A stretch of 64,000 nucleotides of DNA from Macrostomum hystrix (Eukaryota > Platyhelminthes > Macrostomidae). The stretch is from assembly GCA_950097015.1 (NCBI GenBank), contig CATNEN010000001.1, positions 5,193,001 to 5,257,000 of the forward strand, written 5' to 3'. The notes below the pieces were generated by a model. It made no database searches. It was not told the origin of the DNA and was given only the letters and a program-made list of their open reading frames with translations. Both the position numbers and the translations under genes were made by a program. Below are positions 22,735 to 32,400 of the stretch, in pieces. How positions within the stretch are numbered: position 1 is the stretch's first letter; every line of letters begins with the position of its first letter.

Positions 22735-23455
22735 CTGTCTATTAACTCTACGTTTTTGTCTACTCTTCTTTTCTGTCTAATCTACCATTTTATCTTCTCT
22801 ACCTTTCTGTCTACTCTACCTTTCTGCCTACTCTACCTTTCTGTCTACTCTTCTGTTCTGTCTAATCTACCATTCTATCTTCTCTACCTTTCTGTCTACT
22901 CTACCTTTCTGTCTACTCTTCTTTTCTGTGTACTCTATCTTTCTGTCCACTCTACCTTTCTGTCTACTCTTCTGTTCTGTCTAATCTACCATTCCATCTT
23001 CTCTACCTTTCTGTCTACTCTACCTTTTTGTCTACTCCACCTTTCTGTATACTCTATCTTTCTGTCTTCTCTACCTTTCTGTCTACTCTACCTTTCTGCC
23101 TACTCTACCTTTCTGTCTACTCTACCTTTCTGTATACTCTATCTTTCTGTCTACTCTACCTTTCTGCCTACTCTACCTTTCTGTCTACTCTACCTTTCTG
23201 TCTACTCTATCTTTCTGTCCACTCTACCTATCTGTCTACTCTTCTGTTCTGTCTAATCTACCATTCCATCTTCTCTACCTTTCTGTCTACTCTACCTTTC
23301 TGTCTACTCCACCTTTCTGTCTTCTCTACCTTTCTTTCTACTCTACCTTTCTGTCTGCTCTTCTTTTCTGTGTACTCTATCTTTCTGTCCACTCTACCTT
23401 TCTGTCTACTCTAATTTTCTATCTACTCTACTGTTCTGTCTAATCTACCATTCTA
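22735..23455. repeat. 18-bp pyrimidine minisatellite
   Basis: Units of TCTGTCTACTCTACCTTT with TCTTCT, TAATCTACCATT and GTATACTCTATC variants, about 40 copies, in blocks. Strong strand asymmetry (almost no purines except in CTAC/GT). Apparent frames of 166 and 128 residues are repeat artefacts. Confidence 0.93.
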
Positions 23456-24090
23456 TATTCTACTTTTATGTCTCCTCTTGCATCATATTCTATCTATTCT
23501 ATTCTACTCAACCTTTAAATCTAAAACAAAAACGAGACATGCCTTCTGTTACTAACTAGTAATTACTATTAGTAGTAAAAATATTTATAGATAAATAACA
23601 CCAATTTAACATTCTTATTTCATCCGCGAATAAGTATTGCTATTATTAAATAAATATTAGATTTTCTTTTTCTAGATCGCCGATTATGCATTCATGAATG
23701 ACAAATTCAAAAGCAGATTACATTTTCTGTGTATTCCCTCAAGTGCTCTACAATGTGTGCCTCAGCTAAACAATATTTTCACACTCTGAAAGCTTAATAA
23801 GAGAATTTTCTGTTGCATTTTTCATCTAGATGCGACGAGAGGAAGCGATGACGTAACCACTTTATAAATCAACACTGATAAAATTCAGTACCAATCAATC
23901 AACGGTTAATGATAGATTTGCAGAGTGGACGAATGTCGGCTGATCTCTCCCTAGCATGACGACGATGTTATGTAATACAACATAAAACGATACAGACAAG
24001 AAAATTAAATAACAATATCACAAATTACCCTTGGTATAATAATAATTTGTAACCACTGTGAGACTAATAAGCTCGAAATGGAAAAATATA
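23456..24090. other. AT-rich DNA between two tandem arrays
   Basis: No gene or clear element seen. Confidence 0.45.
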
Positions 24091-24094
24091 ATAG

Positions 24095-24590
24095 TAGAAT
24101 GAGAAGGGGAGATTGGGAAGGGGAGATTGGGAAGGGGAGATTAGGAGGGGGAGATTTGGAAGGCGAGATTTGGAAGGAAAGATTAGGAAGGGGAGATTGG
24201 GAAGGAGAGATTGGGAATGAGAGATTGGGAAGGGGGAATGGAAAAGGAAGAAGGTAAAGGGGAGAATTTGAAGGGGATCTGAAATATGGAAATATGGGAA
24301 GGGGAGATTAGGAAGGAAGATTGGGAAGGGGAGATCGGGAAGGGGTGAATGGAAGTGGAAGAATGGAAAGGGGAAAATGTGAAGGGGAGAATTTGAAGGG
24401 GAGAGTGCAAAGTGGAGAATGGGTAAGCGAGAATGGGAATAGAGAATAGGAAGGGAAGAAAATTGGAAGTAAATAACAGAAAATGGGGTAACGGAAAGGA
24501 ATGGAAGAATCAGAAGGGAAGAATTTTAATGGAGAATGGGAAGGGAGAATTGTAATCGTACAAGTGGAAGGGGAGAATGTCAGGGGCCAA
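24095..24590. repeat. Purine-rich degenerate tandem repeat
   Basis: Diverged copies of AAGGGGAGATTGGG and AATGGAAAGGGGAGAA. The plus strand is almost pure purine, the mirror of the pyrimidine array 650 bases away. Minus-strand frames here are artefacts. Confidence 0.85.
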
Positions 24591-24634
24591 AAGTCATCGA
24601 AAAGGGCATTTCCTGGATTGTTCATCGTTCTTAC

Positions 24635-24685
24635 CTGAGAAGTACGTTTCCAAGAAAGCAGTGCAGGCAGCTTTAGCAGCTTCAT
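24635..24685 (-). CDS. Possible first coding exon of the guanylate cyclase
   Basis: Minus-strand MKLLKLPALLSWKRTSQ ends exactly at a strong donor (CAG|GTAAGA). It is in phase 0 and could splice to an acceptor at 22262 (AAATAAG|GCG), which leads in frame into the cyclase Met at 22217. The 2.4-kb intron would then hold two more tandem arrays, matching the gene's other introns. The acceptor has a poor pyrimidine tract, so this is tentative; the exon could belong to the 5' UTR or another transcript. Confidence 0.3.
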
Positions 24686-24719
24686 CTCCACGTAGTTGCA
24701 GAAACCATTAGTCTGCTAA

Positions 24720-25085
24720 TGGACATCTACATAATCTACCCGTATAGAAAATTTCTTTAAAAAAGTTATTTTCCCGTTCCAATACATCAGTATAGTTTGT
24801 ATTCCGAAATCAGAAATTTTCAGTGTAATGGTTTAATTATCCCCTTTTGAATGGAAAAAGAGTATACTTTTTTTAACAAAGCCTAGGCTTAAAAGCTTTA
24901 AAAATGTACTTCGTTGGGATGTCTCATATATTTACTATATTATATTTCATACTATAGATTTGTTACAGATGAGAATGGGTCATTTTAGATTAAGAGATCA
25001 TTGCAGATTTGATAGGAAAACAGTCACGATATCGCTTGTATTGTACATAAAAAGGTGAAACCCTCACAGGTTTATAAGCTGCTTC
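24720..25085. other. AT-rich intergenic DNA
   Basis: No gene seen between the possible cyclase first exon and the SINE at 25090. Confidence 0.45.
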
Positions 25086-25089
25086 AACG

Positions 25090-25472
25090 GGGGTCGGTGG
25101 CTGAGCGGTTAATGCGATTTGTCTCTCTCGCACCGAGGTACCTGAGCTCGATTCCACGGTGAGAGCCACATTCATTTGGGGTGCAGCCGAGGAGAGAAGG
25201 CTTGGGGGCTTGTCGTGCAATTTACGCCCTTGAGGGCTAACCTCCAAGGCACTGTGAGAGCGTACACTGTCTGACGATGAGACAGTCAGGGCAGATGTAC
25301 ACACCTGTGTGTGAGCGAGTGTCTGTGTACAGTATATGTGTGCGTGTGTGCTCAGGAGTCAGCGAAACGGGCAGAATTGCCTCCTCGCTGGCTGCGGGTC
25401 TGGTGTCACTTAATGATGTGCCATCGCCCGCAGCCCTCCAGCAATTATTATTATTGTTATTATTATTGATAT
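25090..25472 (+). mobile_element. tRNA-derived SINE, family 1 copy d (full length)
   Basis: The most complete copy. The head GGTCGGTGGCTGAGCGGTTA fits a pol III A box and GAGCTCGATTCC a B box. Then follow the shared body and a (ATT)n-type tail (TTATTATTGTTATTATTATT). About 380 bases long. Confidence 0.88.
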
Positions 25473-25515
25473 TAAGCCGATTCAAAATGTCACAAGTTTA
25501 CTCATGCTTTAGTCA

Positions 25516-25640
25516 TCAATCAGTGCTCAGCATTCCAACTGTCGCAGCAGTCTCCGATGCCATCAGATCGACTGCGCAGTCGTACAGCGACGCCTTTTCG
25601 CACGGTCCTTCGTCGATGTTGATGCCAGGATTCTGTATCA

Positions 25641-25671
<31 letters not shown>

Positions 25672-26941
25672 ATATTGAGTGTGAGAGCCGAAACGTGTCG
25701 GACACCTGCGGATAACATTTTAAAAAGGAAAAAAGTTTATCTCAGTGTATGCAGGGTTTAGCCTTAATGGTGTAAATTGCACGACAAGCCCCTAAGCCTT
25801 CTCTTCGCGGCTGCGCCCCAAATGAACCGCTGCGCTAGTCGTTATGCCGCTCTGCCGTTCATAATTGACCATGAACAATTTGTAGACATTTAAATATTGA
25901 ATAATCTTAAGAGATTCACGTTCGACACCTTGCAGTAGACTGTTGCTGCTGCTGCTGCTGTCTCAGAAGCCCAGCTGCCTGGCTTTGAGAGGCCATCGCT
26001 GCGGTAGCTGCCGCTGCTGCTGCAGCCAATCTGGCTCCGACAATGTCGCGCGAGCGAACAGAAGTCAGCGTGCTGATCTTTGAAATACTGGACGACGCTG
26101 TCAGATCGCCAGAGGAGCAGCCATGTGGCTCGTCGGTCTTCTTGATGCTGACTGTCCCAGCGATATCGTCACCATTTGTTGAACCTTCCGACGCTAGAGA
26201 AGTCGCGCCAGCCGTCTGCTGACGCATTGACGCGCCTGCCGCATGCGGTTGGCCAGATGACGGCGTATGTGCGTGTCGAACTCGTGCTCGGTAGGCCGAA
26301 CGTTGGCCTGCGATGACCGCTAGCAGTCCAGCAATGAGCAGCAAACAGATGATGAGCGCCGCCAACAGGGCTGGAAGCGCAGCGCTTGATCCAGACGAAC
26401 GACCCGGATGTTTCTCCGCTCGCCAGGATGGCGACTCTGGCAGCGGACCCGTGGATGGCATCGCCGACGCTAGAGTTGTCGCCGTATTAGGCGGTGTTGT
26501 AGGCGGCGGCTCAGCGCACAGAGCTCCAGCCTGATAGTGCGAACAGTCGGCGAATCCGATGTCATCTGGCGCCGTCAAGGTGAGACATTCGCTGCGCGAT
26601 AGCGGCGACGCTTCAGCAACGGTGGCTGTGACTGCAGCTGGGCCGCTGGCGAACTCCCAGTCGCAGCTGCAACGTCGTCTATTGCGTCGTCCGTCAATCC
26701 ACAGTCGTTTGCTGACGCCATCGCGGGCCAGCATCGACCGAGCGTCGGCGAGGCCCTCCGCGGTGGCCGCAGCTGGCGCCAGAATCAGTGATTGGCGAGC
26801 GCAGCGCTCGGCAGCTTCCGACCAGGTCATTGTGCCGGGTAGTACGCGAAATCGTCGATAAATTTGCTCGCCACTTGCTCGGTGGACGCATATGCCTAGA
26901 AGTAGGCCGACTAGCAAGCCACCGGCTTTGCAGCTAGTCAT
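25516..26941 (-). CDS. C-type-lectin-like single-pass membrane protein
   Basis: Two exons, 26941-25929 and 25705-25516, join in phase to 400 residues. Signal peptide: MTSCKAGGLLVGLLLGICVH. A C-type-lectin-like domain covers about residues 25-145: FRVLPGTMTWSEAAERCARQ, RLWIDGRRN, SECLTLTAPDDIGFADC and AGALCAEP. The calcium/sugar motifs EPN, QPD and WND are absent, so binding may be calcium-independent. A Thr/Pro/Ser stalk (PPPTTPPNTATT) precedes one membrane segment (LLAALIICLLLIAGLLAV) and a cytoplasmic tail with polyalanine and glutamine runs. Glutamine (CAG) runs occur just before the intron and again at the start of exon 2. A TATA-like motif lies about 50 bases upstream. Ligand unknown. 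Confidence 0.8.
25755..25857 (-). mobile_element. SINE family 1 fragment (copy e)
   Basis: In the lectin gene's intron. The stretch GTGTAAATTGCACGACAAGC, the GGCTGCGCCCCAAATGAA segment and a damaged head (ATGCCGCTCTGCCG) match the 5' half of family 1 in reverse orientation. Both body and tail are missing. Confidence 0.65.
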
Positions 26942-26985
26942 CTTTGGGTTTGAGCGGCTCCGGTCACTAGCTCCCGTCTGATGTT

Positions 26986-26997
26986 GCTTATATCCGA
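26986..26997 (-). promoter_or_regulatory. Possible TATA box of lectin gene
   Basis: The minus strand reads GGATATAAGCAA about 50 bases before the lectin ATG, at a distance that allows a short 5' UTR. Motif only. Confidence 0.35.
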
Positions 26998-26999
26998 AA

Positions 27000-29408
27000 T
27001 GTGCACGCTAGCTTTCGTAACGAAATGAAATTCCGAACGCTATAGCGGTAAATACTTTCTGATCTTTCCCGACGCTCTTTATTGAAGTCTTCTCCAGCGC
27101 ATTCAACTTTCCGGCCTAAATGAAGCTAAATGAAGACTCTAGGTAAATTGACCGCGACAAACGGAGTTAGGCTTGGGAAGAAAAAATGGTTCAAGGTTGG
27201 ATGACAATAAGTCGCAGAGTGGGCAGTGGTAGCGAGAGAGAGAGAGAGGGAGGCTCGCGAAATTGGTCGCTTATTGAGACCTCTCTGCCTCATCTGGAGT
27301 TATTCTGGAGTAGGACGGCCCATGGCGAAGGATCGACAAGCCAATCCGGAGAGACTCCGTCATGGTCGAGGACAGGAAGACTTGAATGGGCAACGTCGAA
27401 AGGGGATATCTGTTCGGCGAGACGCAGCTGTAGAATAGAAGTAAGACGACTTGGGGGATAAATGAATTTACTGTCAGGGGATAACTTCTCTCCTGGACGA
27501 TTCAATTTTGCTCCATCGATAACGAAGAATGAGAGAGAAGGGATGGGAGCGAAGCTGGCCGACACAGTAGCGCTAGGCGAGACGAGAGTATATGAGAGCC
27601 TTCGAAAGGCAGAAAGATGGGTTTGGCTTCGGTGGCTCTAATCAAGTGTGACTCCCGGCTCGTCCACACCATGTCGCAAGAGAGAGAGACAGAAAACATA
27701 GTTCCCAGTTTCTCGACCCCTCGCGAACCGCGCTGGTGGGAAATCCGAACGTCCAGTACGGCTGACGTTTCTGCCTCAAATTTTTGTCCCATTGGCAAAC
27801 CTGCACGGCCTTGGCAATAAATCTCCTTCCTCGGTTTTGATCAAGCAGTGACTCCGCTGAGTTGTCGGACCTCGGCTCCGACTGCTCAGTGATTAAGACG
27901 GACAGTTTGAATGAAGGAAGGAATTGACGACTGGAAAGCTGATCTCTCTCTCGGCTCAGTGTTGGTTGGATTTGCTGGATCACACATCTCAGAGTGTCAC
28001 CAAAGCTGGTAGAATTCATTCTGAATTTGAAAACACGCGAAAATGCGTACTTTTGTCGCATTGAATTTTCGAGTTCCTGTCTAGAGCTTTTGATACGTTT
28101 TTCGTTCCTATAAATAAAGTAAAAGAAATAAAATAAACAGACGTGCTTAAATTAAGGATTTTTCCAGTATTTTATTTTACTTATAATAATCAGTTTCAGA
28201 GAGTGCAGGATAATATTAAAGCAATAAAACTCATTCATAGGGTGAACAGTCAGCAGCAAGGCAGCAGAGGGAGAAGAAAACAGGATAAGTGTATTTTTTA
28301 AATTGCCGCCAATTTTAAACCCATTTTTAATTACCCCAAGCAAGATTAGCACAAATCAATCAATCAAATAACGAAAAAAACTTAACGTAACAATGTGTAT
28401 AATTTTGACTTATTTTTCTATGGCGGGTAAGTTATCGATTCTAAAAAATTAAAAAATACCACTTTAAACAAAACAGTTTAAGTAGCTTTTGTTAGTAACG
28501 GCAAATTTTAATTTTCGCTATCATCTTTCCTCGTTAAGATTTTCCACAGTAACTAAATAATTTTATTTGAATTATATAAATATAAAAATCAAAATGAATA
28601 TTTTTTATTTTTAACATGTACATAATCTTCACGTTATAGTTAATATACTTACGTACAATACTTACACTCATTGCATTTCAGCCAGTCATTCACATCTCAC
28701 TACTCGTATTTGGCGTGTAGATGAACTTAAAAGGCAGCTAAATAAAAACGATTGTTATAAAACGTGCACCTTGTAATTTTTTTCGTATAAATTATATCAG
28801 ATATTAGTGCGAGTGGAGGTAAGACAAGAAAACGCTGACAAAATAAGTAAAAATAAACGAATAATTGTGCACTATGAATGCAGGGACAATTAGGATAAGC
28901 AAATAAAATAGTGGGGAGACTCAACGAATAAATAATAGTTTGTTAGAATTGCCTAAGTTGCAGACTAAAGTGGTTATTAAGACAGTATCAAGAAGATGAG
29001 ATGCTGGATATCATTGCTATGGCAGACATTTGTGTGCAGAAGCCAGGTATAAGATTTGACAAGTGATCAAAACTTATATTGGCTTGATAGTGTACAGAGC
29101 GTATGGCGCGAAATAACAAAAAATTGCAATCTAAATTTGACGCGGAAGCGCAAAAACTGGCTGCTAAACGAAGCTTTCCTCGTTACGCAATCAGATTCAA
29201 ACCAGGTTAAAAAAATATTTGACCTGAAAACGATTGGTCGAAATTTATGAAGAAACCCGATTGGGATTTGCAGACAGTCAGTTAGACTTTAAGACAGCTG
29301 TAAAATATATTAGACATCGGCGTGGAGTTCAACGATAAGGAGCTGATTAGCGATTGATGAAGACTGACGAAATAGAAAACTATAAGAATGAGAAAAATGT
29401 TGTCATCT
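27000..29408. other. Intergenic region between lectin and twitchin genes
   Basis: No recognisable gene. 27170-28070 is richer in G+C with GAGA tracts (about 27234-27250) and could be regulatory for the lectin gene; the open frames there have no recognisable product. 28080-29000 is AT-rich. A small 35-residue frame at 29103-29210 is described in the findings. The twitchin 3' UTR should lie at the right end. Confidence 0.45.
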
Positions 29409-32400
29409 TCAATTCAAATGACGATCCAGGATGCTGCGCAATTCTCCCTGTTTGATGTCCTCTCCGGGAACTATCTGCGAATTGGGAAATATAGTTTGCT
29501 AGGCCATAGTTGTGAAAGATGCTGATTAAATTCGACAGCAATGAGAGAGTGGGAGAAAACTGGGATTTCGAAGTACGGCTTATGTTGAAAACAAACTCGT
29601 GGCAGGAAATAGTTTATTTGTACCTGCAGGCCGAACGCAGCTAGACCTCTGGAGCCCGATTCCGCGTCGACTCTCAACTCGTAGCAGCCGGAGTCTATGC
29701 TCAAAGCCACCGGGATGCCGAAGCTGAAGTCGCGTTCACCGGCGCGCTGCAGACTCAGCCGATCAGTTTCCATGGGAACTAGTGGGCTGCCGTCCTTGAA
29801 CCAAGTGGCTCCTGCATAAAAACCCAAATAAAATCTCCTGCATAGACGCTTTTGATATTTTGTTAGCAAAAAGCTGCTAGAAGTAATACTCAATCTTACC
29901 TAGCACAGGTTGCGTTGTTCTACAGACAACTTTCACAGCCTCTCCCTCGTCGGCAGTCATTGAACTAGGGAAGATCTCAAATAGTCGATACCCGGCTTCT
30001 GGTTCATCCTGCGCAGCTTCAGGTTCTTCCGGGGGTGGCCGAACGCAGACGGTGCATTGTGTGGAAATGCCCCCGTCGGGGAGCGAGAGTTCAACGCGGT
30101 ACGTGCCACTGTCGTCGGGATACAGCGCCTCGGGCGATTTTAATCGAAACAAACCGGTAATGGGATCCGAGAACACGTCGAAGTCCTCAGAGACTAGACG
30201 ACCATTCAGTGTCCATTTTGCCGACAGTTGCGGATCTCCAGTCGCCAGACGGACAGTCAGCTCGAAGGGATCGCCGTCATTGACGATGGCGGACTTTGGA
30301 TGCTCCTGAATACGTAGAGGAGCAGCTTGATGATGGTTATTTTCAATCGGCTTCGGTCGCTCCGAAACTTGCAAATTACACGAGGTCTGTTCGGAGCCAG
30401 AACTGTTTGTTGCAGTGCAGGTGTACAATCCGGAGTCCTTTAGCACAGCCTCGAAAAGTGTTAGATTCGAGGCACCATTGACGGTTTTGATTTGCAAGGC
30501 CCCTTCCGATCGAAGGCTGCTGTTGTTGGCGCTCCATTTAATATCCAATTCTTGGCCCTCGAATTCACAGCTCATGTGAACAGTTTCGCCTTCGGTAGCT
30601 TGAAGGTTTCGCTCCAGTGGCTTCAAACACTTTGGCGCAATGAGCTGTTTTGCGCTGCCTGCCTTACTGCCTCGTTGAGTCTCTGAGCTATTCTGAATCT
30701 CTAGACTGTACATCTCCTCAATGATGGTTCCTCCGTTCATTGTTGTCTTCTTCGTCCTAGATGCAAGCGTTTCCGTCGTGAATCGGTCGACACTGTAAGA
30801 GTCCTTCTGACGCGTCACGGAGAAGGCCCGCATGCTGCCTCCACTGTTAAAGCGTGTGCGGCCGCCGTAAACGTCCAGTTTGCAAGTCGCTTCATCCACA
30901 CCCTTGGCGTTTGCGACCTGCACAGTGTACCTACCAGTATCTTGAACAGTAGCTGAATAAAACTCCAGGCTAGTCACTCCTCTGTCAATCTTTAGGATGA
31001 AGCCTGCGTTAGCTGCTGGCGAAATCTCAACGCCGTCCTTTAGCCAAGCAACACTTGGCGCTGGCAGACCCTCAAAAGTGCAGCTGAGCTTGACGTAGCC
31101 GCCCTCCTGGATGAACCGGTTCCGCAGTGGGAACGTGATCCTTGCGGCCCGGTCTGCCTCTCTCCAGATTTCTGCCAACGGCGTCGGTGACTTCTTCCTG
31201 CGACCAATAACGGAAACGTCAGGTGGTTCCATCGTGTCTCGATGTGCCAGTGGCTCAACGTGCAGTTGAATTACGGCGTCCCTGGAGCCAAAAGAGTTCT
31301 CAGCCTTCACTCGGTACTCTCCGGCGTCGGACTTTTTGACTCGGTTAACTTTCAAAGAGAAGTCGTTTCCCGCGTAGCGCTGCATGTACTTTAACGACTG
31401 GGCCAGCGCCTCGTCGCCACGATACCAGGACACAAGCGGCGCTGATATCGACAGCACCTTGCACTCGAACACACCGTTTTGACCCTCCACGCAGTAGGCG
31501 TTTCGCGAGCGCAGTACAAATCGTGGAGCAGCTTCTTTGCGATCTGAATAAAATTTTTCAGTAAAAATGCTTATAGTCTTTCATTTAAAAACTTGAGCGC
31601 ATTTTTTACATCTGGTCCAATGAACAAATGTCAATAAGCTTACCAAATTTTGTTTCGTGAATTGCAAACTCTTTCATGCGTAGCTTTTTTAAAGAGCCGA
31701 AATCAGCCAGACGAGCGATGCCAAGATTGCCAAACCAGTTGGGCTGTAAAATTTGGGGTATGGAAAGGGTTTGTACGATGAACGAAAAACCTTGCATGGA
31801 CGTATGAGCCTACTTATATTAGTATATCTAACAAAAAACTTACATGCAGCTCTTGCATTCGTTGACGAAGCTTCTCGTATCTGCTGGAGGGAATCCGCTT
31901 GTCCATGCCCTCCTGCCCCCTCTGCAGCCAGGGGTGCTCCAGTGCCGCGTGCACAGTTAAACGTTTTTCCGTCTTTTTCTGGAGCATGCTTCTAATGAAG
32001 TCCTTCGCCTCGTCTGACACATGCGCGAAAGCGTCCTTCTCAAAGTCCCAATCGCACTTTTTAACGTTGTTCAATGTGTCATAGTCGTCATTTCCAGCGA
32101 ATGGAGACAGACCGCTAAGTCTGTAATGCGAATAATTTTGTTGATAGTTAAACGTGGTTAACGCATTTGCCTCTCGCAACACGGTCCCTAAGTTCGATTC
32201 CACATTACGGCGAGGCCGCATTCATTTGGGCCGCAGCAGTGAAAAGAAGGCTTGGGGGCTTGACGTGCAGTTTACACCCTTAAGGGCCAACTTCCAAGGC
32301 TCTGTGAAGTGTACACTGCCTAACGATGAGAAAGTCAGGGCAGATGTACACACCTGTGTGTGAGCGTGTGCCTGCGTACGGTATCTGTGTGTGTGTGTGC

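Noticed and set aside
22756-23414. Open frames with LYLSVYSTFLS repeats
   Set aside because: Pyrimidine minisatellite; no gene features.
25090-25165. A tRNA gene (Ser/Leu-like)
   Set aside because: The match is the head of a dispersed SINE with at least eight relatives in the window and no proper acceptor stem.
27186-28061. Open frames of 91-139 residues on both strands
   Set aside because: No domain, no conserved-looking composition, and GAGA-type simple sequence explains part of them.
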